Notes under the pieces: generated by a model
What the model was told of the DNA's origin: nothing
The model's database searches: none
Seen by the model: only the letters and a program-made list of their open reading frames with translations
Program-made: the position numbers and the translations under genes
Shown here: piece by piece, positions 42,820 through 53,804 of the stretch
Numbering within the stretch: position 1 is the stretch's first letter
How the letters are laid out: each line of letters opens with the position of its first letter
From: Isoetes taiwanensis
Lineage: Eukaryota > Streptophyta > Lycopodiopsida > Isoetales > Isoetaceae
Assembly (NCBI GenBank): GCA_021234155.1
Contig: JAJEKV010000039.1
Location: 2,918,001-2,982,000 of the forward strand
Length of the DNA: 64,000 nucleotides
Reading direction: 5' to 3'

Positions 42820-44130
42820 TTCTCGACTCGCCCGAGTGAGAAAGGCCCATAAAGAATCAAAGTACAACCATTCTCATTAGAATATGGTTGCATCCAATCA
42901 CCTGCGGAAGCATACAAATGCTTTTGTCAGCGAGACAATCGGCATGCCTTTCTCGACTCGCGAGTGAAAAAGGCCGACAATGTACAAGCATTATCATAAT
43001 AGATTGTACAAGCATTTCATCAACTTACGACAAGCATGCCTTTCTCGACTGTGAGTTGAAAGGCATCAACTCAATATACAAGTATATTCATTACAAAATG
43101 GTCAATACATGTGTTCCGCGTTCGATTACAATATTCACACAATTTGACTATCGGCGGGGGTCACTCTTCTTGTTCACCAAAGTATTTGTCGTCCATAGCT
43201 TTCATGATGGGCTTGCTCTCTGGATCGGGGTTCCGTGAGGCTCGGATAGTTAAATAAGCACATCGGCGACAAGAATGGCGAAGAGGATTCCGCCAAGGCG
43301 GGGCCAGTCAGAAGGACAACCACCTATCCGTCTCATATTCTTGGTCGATATGGCTTAGCAATGATTGTATTTTTCGCGGCGTTATGATAGCACTTGTAGG
43401 CGGAGTCGTCTATGATCGGCGTGTTGTGTTTGCCATAGTCACGGAATTGCTCATAAACCACTGTCCGACCTTTTCACCATTATAGGCTTCCCCTTTGTGA
43501 TGGCTGGATCGAGGTCCTTCACATGCTTTCGACCCTTTAGTTTCCCCAAACGAACTTGAACTTCAAAACTGAAATGCCGAGAACACCAAGAACATTGACA
43601 ATATTTTTCTTTGCCATACAAGACCATATGCCCTTGAATCCCGTCCCAGGCACCAATCAATAATTTCCTTAGCTCTAGGCCTCGGATACACTATTTTATG
43701 CTCTGTTTTCATTGGGATCTGCGAGGTGTTAATCTCGAGGGCGTCTTTGTCGTGGTATCTGCGGCTAATACTCCATTGGCGTCAAATATTACAAGCTTGG
43801 TGGGACCCAATGGATCCCGATTGGAGTTTGGCTCGACCATATTTCGGTTCGCCGGGGATCCAAATGCGGGATCATTATCTTTTCGGGTTCTTTAAAGGCT
43901 GTGGCGATGTCTTGCTCTGGATTGTCTTTGTCCTTTTCATTCTCCTCCCTCTGGCGTGAACCGCTGCCCAATGACAATGATCCGGGTCGTTGAGCTGGAA
44001 TTCCACGAAATGATGACATTTGTCGAGAAAGGAAAGCGAGTTTTCTCGACTTCATGAGTCGAGAATGAAAAAAGGTATTGAAAGGAAGCGAGTTTTCTCG
44101 ACTTCGCTGAGTCGAGAAACACCGATAAAC
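42820..44130. repeat. Scattered TTCTCGACT palindromes, left group
   Basis: Inverted repeats reading CTCGACT...AGT(C)GAGAAA occur near 42820, 42949, 43046, 44033 and 44095, for example TTTTCTCGACTTCATGAGTC followed by GAGAA. They lie in and beyond the 3' part of the minus-strand gene. Confidence 0.7.
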
Positions 44131-47100
44131 AAAATAAACTCACCTCAATCTCGGGTTTTCAATAATGTTTTTTGGCGACATTACGGTCCAAATCTTGACA
44201 TCCTCGTCTCCGTCGGCTTTGTCTCCCTCGTCCTCGTCGTCTTTCTTGCTTCCATTTGTCTTCCTCCCCTTGAAATGCTCATGAAGCGGATCGGGTATGG
44301 CTGAATGGTTTCAACCATGTCCTTATTTCCAACCACGGATATAGGTTTCATTCCAAACAGCATAGCCCCACGAGAGAACGAGGCCATTCATGTACCACTC
44401 GCGCATACAATTTGATCTTCCTCGACCAAGCTGGTTATGAAGTACTTGATAACTCTTGGCGGATAGGAATTCTATGTATAGGACCGGTCGCACCATCTTT
44501 CTTGACCTTGTCCATCGATGGAACATCCTCCATAAACCTGCCCCCCCTTCGAGGGTTCCATACGCTCTTGAGAGATCATGAACTTGTCGAGATAATGATG
44601 CTCGCTAGACCACCACTTATCGGTCGACCGCCCGATCTTGAAATCAAAACCAAAACTATGTTGGCAAAGCTTGGTGCCTTGACAAGCCAAATCTGCACTC
44701 ATGATCAAGTTAATATATGGAGTGCATGATCTTGTTGGTGAAGTTAATATCAGTTGCCCATTGGGAGGCGGCGGTTGTTTGATTGCCCGGCATGCAAAAG
44801 ACAAAGGAAGCGAAAGTATCGGTCGGTCATGTCGGTTTCGTCTTGTACCAGCTTGCTCTATGTCGGCTTTGTCATAAAAAAGGGTGGGGTCTTGATCATA
44901 TTGATGGCAAATAGTGCCACGGGTCCAGTGCCGGTTCGGACCACCAAATCCCTTGTGTCCCAAAGTAACCAGAAATGGGGGAGCTATCGTGCGCCTTAAA
45001 TGGGACCACCCGAATCAAGCTTCCTTTTCAGAATTGCCATAGCGTTCGAGGGGAAAGGAAGGGTTTTAACGTTAAACTTCACTTGGTGTTGATGTAGGGT
45101 TGACATAGGCGGTTCAATTCCTTCATGTCTTCCTCATCAAGGGCAGCCTTTTCCTTGTAATAATCAAAATCATGGTATTCATTAGATGCAGCGTTCGCGA
45201 GAACTCCGTGATGCCTTCTTCTAACTTATTATTTGTCGCTTTAGGGCTGTGGCATAATCCTTTAGATCTGCAATTTAGAACTCTGGTCTTCCTTAGCGGG
45301 ATTGTTCCCTCAAGATTTTGCCTTGTAGGTCAAAGCGTTTCTTTGTCCGAGTGAGGCCACATATCCTCTTCATGAACTGCTTGTCAAACAACTTGGGGTC
45401 CGGCACTGCTTGGAAATTCTCCATTCTTTGTCCTTGACTTGCCTCTTGTCCATTGAGCCCATATGTCGAGTCCATTTCTCCCGGACCTTCGATTACTAAG
45501 AATGAGGTCATATTGGTCGAGAGAGACTCCACCTTTCCTTGGTGTTCTCTTCTTCTTCTCCTCTTCTTCCTCTCCCTCGTCATCTTCCTGTCCCTCAGTG
45601 AGAACATATCTGCATAGTTTCTCAAAGGTCTTCCACTTATCAGGGGCCACTGTTTCCTTTAGGGCCGAGGACAACCCAATGCTTTCCACTTTGTTGCCTA
45701 AGCGTGTATGATCTGGTCGGGATAAGGGCTGCATTGGGACAATGTACCAATGTCGAGCATGAAAGTATCTACAAACACCGGAATAAGCGGTAAATAGTAG
45801 CCGGGTTTTCTCGACTTCGCATGAGTCGAAAGTCCCATGAATGTCTAATTTTCTTTTACTTCTCTGGGTTTTCTCGACTTCGCGAGTCGAAAAGCTCTAC
45901 ATCCTTTGATTTTCTGCGTTACCACGGCTTTCTCGACTTCGCGGTCGAAACCCGATGATAATCGGCAAATGTTAGGATGGCGGGGCTTTCTCGACTTCGC
46001 GAGTCGAAAAAAATCCTGAATGTCTAATTTTCTTTTTACTAGCTAAGGGTTTTCTCGACTTCGCGAGTCGAAAAGCTCCGCATCCTTTGATTTTACGTGT
46101 TACTCACGGCTTTCTCGACTTCGCGTTGAAAACCCGATGATAATCGGCAAATGTTAGGATGGCGGGGCTTTCTCGACTTCGCGAATCGCATCAAAAAAGA
46201 AGAGTTATTTACCTTCACGTGGCGGCACTTCGGCTGCTATTGTGTTACAGCGTTGGCTAATCTTTGGCGATTCGGTTCTTTGGCGTCTCCGTAAAAGAAC
46301 TCTGCACTCTCGCTTGGCATATCTATCCTTGATCGCTTCGGGCACCTCCTTCTCCGTCTGCAATACTTGCGCCCCCTCGAAATCTTTGGCCGTCTACAAC
46401 CCGAGCCGGACTTCTTTTCCCTTGGATCTTCCTCGGACTTCCGGTGAACAACTCACTGTCGATGCGCTAAAAGGTATGACATCCGCGGGCATTGGATGCA
46501 CTGCAGCGGGATGTCGCACCATCGAGTTGAGAATCTCCGGCATGTGTGCTGGATTAAATTCCACAATGGTTGAACAAGGCGGCATCTCCGTGCAAACCTT
46601 CCAGTAGTCTAATGTCCGGCGGCGGCTTGTGTGATATTCCCAGCGGATATCTTGAGCTAGGCGCTCCATTTTACGTGCCCCTCTGCGTGAAATCCTGATC
46701 GATCATCACGGATCGAGGTTTGGGGACTTCGACCATATCTTAGTCTCCTTCCTCATCGATTCCTCCGGTGTGGTGTCATCATCCCCATCTTTGTTTTTGG
46801 TGGACTTTTTTTTTGTGTATGAACCACAACTTCATTCCCCAACGTAGAGTGTTGTAGAGTCTTGACCACCTGATAGAAGTGAAGCTCCCGTATTGAACAA
46901 TTTTTCCACGACTCTGGAAATCTCCATACCAAGCTCCACGGATGTTAGGGTTCCGGCCTCCTTCATCCCTTCGGATCCTTCCACCCAAGGTTCGACAATT
47001 TAAAAGCGCCCGCCTTTTTTTTAGGTGCCCTTAGCCTTGCTCATGGAAGAGTGAGAATAATTTGAAGCTGCTAATTTTTTGTGCGATAGAACTTACTCTT

Positions 47101-47515
47101 ACGGCGGTCCTCGACATGTAGTGTTAAATGCTTGAATCTGGCGAGAGGCGGAGAGCACAACACCGATTTTCTTGTACTTGTCTCGGGAGCTCTTCTTGTC
47201 CCTTTGGTGTAGAAGCGGATCTTTCTCCTTCCCACTTGTCGATACCTCGACATACCACCAGAATCTGCTTTTTTGTTTCAAAGCTCTGTCTCCGGTCCCT
47301 CGATGGCGAAGAATGGAGTTGGCCCGATGATCACCGGTGAGTCCAGGGTGAATCTTTGCAAGAAGAAAGGATGGATCGATTAAGGTATTCCGACAAAAAG
47401 AAAAACCTCGAGCTCACGGGGTGTTTGTCTTCTTCTTCTTCTTTGCTTGCTTGGTAGAAGCATCCCCTCCGGCGCCTAAGCTTCTTGGGCCAGTCATGTC
47501 TATATGCCCTCTCAT
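43790..47515 (-). pseudogene. Divergent ParB-like/methyltransferase-like gene of the second element
   Basis: The first exon may start at ATG 47515 (MRGHIDMTGPRSLGAGGD) and end at 47418 before GTGAGC. The best evidence is at 46600-46430, where SRRRTLDYWKVCTEMPPCST and FNPAHMPEILNSMVRHP...ADVIPFS align block for block with the first element's TRRISIWDL...PPNMTARVINPEHVRR and PDVMPFD. CRVLLRRR (about 46290) likewise matches CRVLFGRS, with shared bases GCAGAGTTCTTTT. An intron (45769-46212) full of palindromes follows. After it come KWKTFEKLCRYVLTEG (about 45630) and an acidic KKKR linker. At 44460-44330, IKYFITSLVEEDQIV then MNGLVLSWGYAVWNETYI may match the motif X-I region (AFYLVDKLCPQGNIVLDFFSGG). 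Frameshifts are many. Methyltransferase identity is weak. Confidence 0.45.
45769..46212 (-). other. Intron with tandemly duplicated TTCTCGACT palindromes
   Basis: On the minus strand the donor GTGAAG/GTAAAT is at 46213/46212 and the acceptor TTTGTAG ends at 45769. Inside, a block of about 178 bp (45837-46014) is repeated at 46016-46190, each with three palindromes of the form TTTCTCGACTTCGCGAGTC followed by GAAA. The intron sits right after the ParB-like module, the same place as intron 2 with array 3 in the first element. Confidence 0.6.
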
Positions 47516-48404
47516 CCTCTTAGCACCCCTACGTAAATTAAGTTTCCTCCGCGGGTTGTGAGTTTTAGGACTGCATGTAAAAAGATCGGGGCGTGTTCTT
47601 TAGTTTGAACTTAAGGACATGCAATCATTTATGAAAAGCGGGCTAAAAGTGCAACCGCGGTCGGCTTTAGCCAGCCCAAACACTATTTGAAATTTAATCA
47701 CATCAAGGGACTAAGTGGCGGGCGTAGTTTATCTTCCTGCGGCATTGGGGACCTCGAGTTGGGAGGAGCATCGGCTGTTAGCGACTTCGGAATGGCGCCC
47801 CGGCAGCGGTAAAAATTCTGCTATGACGCCTTGCATATGTGTTTTTTCTGACCCGTAGCGTCCTATTGCAGCGATTGATTTGATCGATGAGCGGAGACTA
47901 AGGTAGGAAGCGGAGAGGACTGCCGGAACACGGGAACTCTACAACTGCGGCGCCATGGAGCGGGGATCTGCGAGAATGCGATGATACAAGTATTAGATCT
48001 TGAATACACTCTTGAAGAGCCAAACGGAAGAAGCAAAGACTCTAGGTGAGGCTGCGGGGATCCGTGTCTGATGGCCCAAGGAATTCTTGCGTGAAGAGGT
48101 GAGTTTGAGAGATGCCTATGTTATTTAAACTTGTAGAACATGCATTATGTGTTTAAATAATGGAAGCTGGCGATAAGCTCGGCCAGTTCATTGTTTCTTT
48201 GTCGAGCATTTTTCAACTTCGATAGATGATTTACTCTCGGGTTGAGAGATGCTCGGCAAGGAAACAATGGATCGGGGTAAAAAACGATTCCGTTTTAGGT
48301 GTGTTTTTTCATGGACTGTTTTTACTTGGAATGTTGTACATAGATCGGGCTAGGACTAAGGCCCGAGAGATGCGGTTCAAATGCATCCTCTTGTAGTTAG
48401 TCGG

Positions 48405-49770
48405 AGGGGCCTCCACCACATCCAGAACCACTCCTCTTAGCAATATTAGGGAAGATGGTTGAAGGAGAGTGGCTCAGAGGCAGGGCTAGAGGCACTTGGG
48501 ACTAAAAACAGGGAGAATAGAAAGTCACGGTACTTGTAGAGAATGCAAGCCTTGGCTTCCTCTCGTGGTTTCCCACATGGTTGGTTGTAGAGGCCTCCAC
48601 CCGGTCAGGCCCCTCCCTTAATATTGGCGAAGATGGTTGAAGGAGAGTGACTCTGGCCCAGGTGAGGCCTTTGCTACTTACCTGGGGAGAATTGGCTGGC
48701 TAAAGGGATTCTCGACTTGCGGTCGAGAATGCTTGGCTTCTGTCTACATTCTCGACTTCATAAGTCGAGAATGCCTTAACCATCGAGAACTCGGTTAGTA
48801 CACATGGTCTTGGGTTGGGTAAAGGCATTCCCGGAGCTTCCTGGCCCAGAAATGCATCTGACAAGCTCGTGGTTTCCACGTGGTTAGTTGTAGAGGCATC
48901 CACCCAATCGAGCCCCCATCCCTTACGCCAATATTGACGAAGAAGGTTGAAGGAGGCGGTCTTTGATTGGGTAGAGGCCCTTGCGACCACACCAGGAGAA
49001 TTGGGTTGCTAAGAGTTGGCTGCGGAGACAGTCAAAAACACTTCCCTTAGCAATAATGTCAGGGAAGATAGAAGGAGAGTGTTTAAGGCGTATCTTGAGC
49101 CAGCTCTAGAGTGCACTAGAGCCTGCGTTTTTCTCGACTCACGAGTGAGAAAGCGACCAACAACTCTGTGGTTGGTCGCCGAGGCCTCCACCCAATCGAG
49201 CCCATCCCTTAGCGAATATTCGGCGAAGATGGTTCGAAGGAGGCGGTCTTTGATTGGGTAGAGCCCGCTGCGACCACCGAACGAGAGTTGGGTTGCTAAG
49301 AGTTGGCTGCGAGCGGTCAAAACCACTTCCCGCCGCCAATGTCAGGAAGATAGAAGGAGAGTGGTTGAGGCTATCTGCGAGCCCAGCTCTAGAGTGCACT
49401 AGAGCACTGCGTTTTCGACTCCGCGAGTCGAGAAGCGCCACCCTCGATGGTTAGTCGCCCGAGGCCTCCCCACCCGGTCGAGCCAGTCCTCTTAGCGTAT
49501 TCGATGAGCATGGTTGAAGGAGAGTGGCTCGGTGGGTGGAGACACTGCTTATTTTCACAAAGGGCCATTGGCGGTATCACATTCTCGACTCCGCGAGTGA
49601 GAGAAGGCTGTGCGAGGTTCTAAAGAATGTGAAGACATTGGGTAGCTGTGCAATCCCGAATGTGAGTCGAGAATCCCTCAACCTGCCAGCAGTCAGTGTA
49701 CACTCCCTCTTCTGCGCCTCCATGGTCGAGAAGTTCTCGACTTCAGAGTGAAAGAAACTGTACTTCTGGA
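48405..49770. repeat. Tandem repeat of about 290 bp with one TTCTCGACT palindrome per unit
   Basis: Two fuller units (about 48893-49187 and 49188-49468) and partial ones on both sides share GAGGCCTCCACCCAATCGAG, TTGGGTTGCTAAGAGTTGGC and CTCTAGAGTGCACTAGAG. Each ends near a palindrome (for example 49133-49150, 49413-49433). The block lies between the two divergent genes of the second element. Confidence 0.75.
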
Positions 49771-50725
49771 CTGGCAAGCTGAAGTATTCTCAACTTCGCC
49801 CTCCCTTCTGCATGTGTCTCCTGCGGTGGATTTCTTTGTGAGTTAGAAATGGAGATTACGTGAAGCAATTCCTATTACGAGTTCTTCTTTGGGAGAAAGA
49901 CATTCCTAGTTATTTTACGTAATGCTCTGCAATATCTTACTTCCTAACACCGGTCTCGATGATTTCTATCTCGGTTGCTTGCTACTACTCTAACCACTAT
50001 TCTCACTTGTGCACGTACAATGTATTCAATTCAACCACAAGCAAGAAAAAGATAACAAAAAGCAGAAAACAATACAAAGATTAATGAGATTAATGAGAAA
50101 AGCAGAGAAACGATGGAAAACGTCTGAGAAACGATGGGAAACGATCTGAAAAAAATGAGATTAAAAAGGGTATGATATTACAAAAACATACACGGAAGAT
50201 TTCTTTGGATGAGGAGGAGGCTTCGGGTTAGGCTTCCATGTGGGTATAGTCGTTGACAAAGCGTGAATAAGGATTTGTCGGTACATAAAATTGTATCGAG
50301 GGATTAATAAGAGCCTCTAACAGAGAATATAAGTAAAAATGCACTAAAGGACTTCTGAGAAAACTAAAAGCGGCACTAAAAAGGCCTCACTTTCTTCTCG
50401 GTAGCGCCCATTTCGAACAATGAATCTGCGAGAACCCGGTATTTGGAAGGCGTCTGATCCGTCGACCAAGGCTGCTGTCATAAGATGGCCTTGGAATCGC
50501 TTCGGTTCGATCGATCGCTTTGTCGATAAAAGCGAGCGCCCTAAGGAAGCGAGGGGAGGAAGAGTGATCCCGAGAAAAAGGGGGGAAGAATGGTGGGGGG
50601 AGAGGAAGAGGTCGCGATTAATTACGGCTGCACCCTCGAACCGTAAAAAAGTGCAATAATAAAAACCATTGTCGCGTGTGGGCCATGCCCTCCATGGCGT
50701 GGCAGTCTTGGATTCTTGACATGCC

Positions 50726-52945
50726 ATGGTTTCAGCCTCTGAAGAAGCCGCATTAACCATGACAAAATATGAAAAGGTAGGTTATATGTTTATATATGTT
50801 ATCTTATGTATTTAATAAGGTTTCAATGGTTGTATTTAATATGGTTTCAATGGTTGTATTTAATATGGTTTCAATGGTTACAATGTTTACATATGGTTTA
50901 GAATGAGTGTGGTTGTATGCTTTAATATGGTTATATGATTTTAGTTAATATGGTTGTATGATTTTAGTTAATATGGTTGTATGATTTAATATGATTATAT
51001 TTAATATGTTTGTATGGTTTTATATGGTTCATATGGTCATATTTGTGGTGTTTGGGGCTATATGGTTTTAATGTGAGCTTTTTCATTCGGGGAGCATGTG
51101 AGATGAGTAAAATGGAGCCGGGGAATTCCAAAGGAGGCCATTGCCCTAGGCTCCAATGGAGGAAGATGGGTTGCCTTTTGTTGCACCCTTGCAACTAGGC
51201 GGTATTCTGGAGGGCATAATAGCTGCAGTTGATCCATTTGATAGTGTGAATGATGAGAGGCTGGGGAGATGAACATCTTGGAGTTGGCATTGTGAAGCTT
51301 CTTATCGAAGTTGATACTATCATGTCGAGGGAAGCTCTAGTGATTGCATTGTGTGCTCAGGGCTCTTTGGAGTCCCAAGCTCGGTTGAGATGGCCAATTA
51401 GATTTATTACACACAAGAATGGTGATACTCTAGAATGCCCTCTTGAACTACACACCCAAAGGCCCACCCAAGGCCATGTGGAAGATTTGGTGGTCGATGA
51501 GCATCCTTTGATCACAAGGAAGAGATGCTATGTCTTTCATAAAAGGCAGCCAAAGGTGCCCAAAGAGGCCTAGAAGTGACAAATATTTAGAAAGGATGGA
51601 AAGTATGGCACCAACCAAAAAAAAACACGGAGGCAATTAGGGGACAAGAGTGTTGCAACCTAGATTGCACGTGCATTACAATGTGGATGACCTCGTCTTG
51701 AGATAAGGTCCCAATACATTGGACAGCTTCAAAAAGATAGGATTAATTTCATTTTACTCCTTGTGTAGGAATTCCGGCTATGATGAAAACACGGGGCCGG
51801 CTGCTATATCAATTGGGGGAATGAAGGTATGTATGAGAGCATTGAGATGGATTCTTGGGGTGAGCAAGTCTTCATTTCTGAATCTTGGGGCAGGTTAGAA
51901 AAGGGCACACTTTGTTCCAACATGGTAATGCACTCACTTTGAAACCTAGAGCAAATACTCTAAAGGCCATTCTGGTCTTGAGAGCTTTGTGAGATACATG
52001 TCTCAATCTATGCCCCACAAATTCCCGAAGGTGAGCGAGCACGGTGTGCGAGTGGTGCAAGAATGTTGCCACAACACTATATCAAAAGGAGTGCCTTAAG
52101 GAGGTCAACTCCATCCTAGAAACTACTGGAGGTAGGCCTCTTTCTCAATCACATTTCAGCAAGTTATGGAGCACTCACTTCTCGGACGTGAGTGTCCTAC
52201 AACACATGCCATTCTCAAAGTGCAACACTTGCATTCAACTCAAGGATACACTTGCATCAAGCTGCAATAGAAAAAAAAGATGGCAATTAGGGAGCAATTT
52301 GCAGATCACCAAAGGGACCAAATATCATGTAGAAGCGGTTGTATTGGCGGTGGAGAACATTTTACGAGATCTGCCGGACAAATTTTTGTGTATAATTCAT
52401 GATAAGATGGACCAACACAAGACTTTCTTGCCAAAGCTAGATCCTTTACCCAAAGCGTTGTCAAAAGCGGCTTTTTCGATGAAAAGTAAGTCTGGCGGGT
52501 GTATTAACACATGGTCATGGAACTGGAACATATGGTCATTTGTGCTTGATCTATGGAGAGATGATCAAACTTCCATGTGAGCTCTATTTTCAAGTGCACG
52601 AGAACACTAGAGAAAGGATCGATAGAAGGGGAGGAGGTATTCCCCTTCAGCACCCATTTTGAGGCTTTGATGGATGATCAACGCTTTGTTACCAAAAGGC
52701 TAAAAAAGCTCACATCAAGGTGTCTAGTGAATCAAGGAGGACTTGGGATGATTTTCCCTTGGAGAAATCAACTTTGCAAAGCTATGTGTTGGTTGGACAA
52801 ATCAAAATCATCTTCATCGAGGCTTAGATACTATCTTCATCCGGGCTCCACCTTGGCTTGTTGGAGCTTGGGTGGTATGTTTGATCTACCTTGGCATGTT
52901 GGAACCCGTGGCATGGTTGAGCCACTATGGCATGTTAGAGCCTAG
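50726..52945 (+). pseudogene. DUF7869-like transposase-like gene of the second element
   Basis: A possible small first exon is ATG 50726 to 50776 (MVSASEEAALTMTKYEK, then GTAGGT). At 51275-51420, LGVGIVKLLIEVDTIMSREA and then RLRWPIRFITHKNG recall a DUF8039-like module (the V.V.I...V, then WP..I pattern). The better match is 52130-52460: GRPLSQSHFSKLWSTHFSDV, MPFSKCNTCIQLKDTL and IIHDKMDQHKTFLPKL. This is the segment in DUF7869-type proteins that precedes the LQLDN and HTHxDID block. That last block is not found here, and frameshifts occur at about 52290 and 52580. Orientation away from the ParB/methyltransferase gene repeats the first element's plan. Confidence 0.5.
50800..51075. repeat. AT-rich tandem repeat in the first intron of the second transposase-like gene
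   Basis: Units such as GGTTTCAATGGTTGTATTTA (three times, 50818-50880) and ATATGGTTGTATGATTTTAG (several times, 50940-51000) lie head to tail. There are no palindromes. Confidence 0.75.
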
Positions 52946-53000
52946 GTGGCATGTTAAAACCCCACATTGCATGTTTGAGCCAACTTCGGTGGCATGGTAG

Positions 53001-53804
53001 ATCCTAGAGGCTGTATTTGAACCATAAAAAAACACATGAAACCATTAATAAATATTTCATTAGAAATGGCATTTTAGGCCATTAATGTTTGAATTGGAAT
53101 CTTGGAGCCATTTTGCCATGTTGGACCTAGATGGCGTGTTTGAGCCATCTTGGAATATTTAGACCAACATGGCATGTTTGAGCTTTCCTGCCAGCAGTTA
53201 GAGCCAACTAGGTGGCATGGTGGATTCCTAGGGGCATAACATTTGAACCATAAAATAACATATTCTCATACCATCCTTATACTTTCGTTCCATCGACCCT
53301 TGATTAAAGAAATATACGGGAGGATATACCATATCCTCTAACCCTAGCCGTAAGAGCCAAAAAGAAGATGGGGTCAAACCCCATTTTCCCATCAGCCTAT
53401 AGTTTAAGGCCATGATCCCAAGTCAATAATGTAGTCAATCATATAGTCGATAATACAAGATGTGGTGGAGTGTTTTTCATAACGAAGCCCATCCTCCACT
53501 AGCATACATTGGAATAACAACGGAGAAAAAAATTGGATTCACAGGGAACTAGAGTCTTACACAACTCTACCATTATAGAGTCACATTGCAACTCTCCCAT
53601 AACATATCCTCATACGGCTCTGTCTTCCATAAAAGATCCAAAGCGACTATACCCGATAACATCGTTGAATTACAAAAAAGAAGAACATAATTGAATATAA
53701 GAACAACCATATGGAACAAAATTACGAAACAACTACGGGTACGTATTATTACAAGCTACCATTGAAGTTAACAAGAGCACATCTCCAGCAATACGTAACA
53801 TTCT
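53001..53804. other. Boundary region between the second element and element copy 2
   Basis: A low-complexity stretch (52840-53240) repeats words like TTGGCATGTTGGA and GAGCCA. The rest has no recognised feature. Homology to copy 1 begins at about 53805. Confidence 0.4.

Larger units (their letters stand above)
42150..53000. mobile_element. Second, divergent ParB/methyltransferase element (reversed; ends not found)
   Basis: This region repeats the plan of 1-11891 in mirror image: a ParB/methyltransferase-like gene on the minus strand (to 47515), palindromes and tandem repeats in the centre, and a DUF7869-like gene on the plus strand (from 50726). The palindrome is TTCTCGACT...AGTCGAGAA instead of AAATGGCGC...GCGCCATTT. 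Protein-level matches are short but in the right order. I could not find terminal inverted repeats, so both boundaries are approximate. Confidence 0.5.

Noticed and set aside
45500-45560. YDLILSN as methyltransferase motif IV of the second element
   Set aside because: Lacks the Pro-Pro, lies in a low-complexity acidic stretch with frameshifts, and has no counterpart in the first family.
50344-50760. 138-codon minus-strand frame as a gene
   Set aside because: No motif, opposite strand to the better supported exon at 50726-50776, and GC-rich repeat-like composition.
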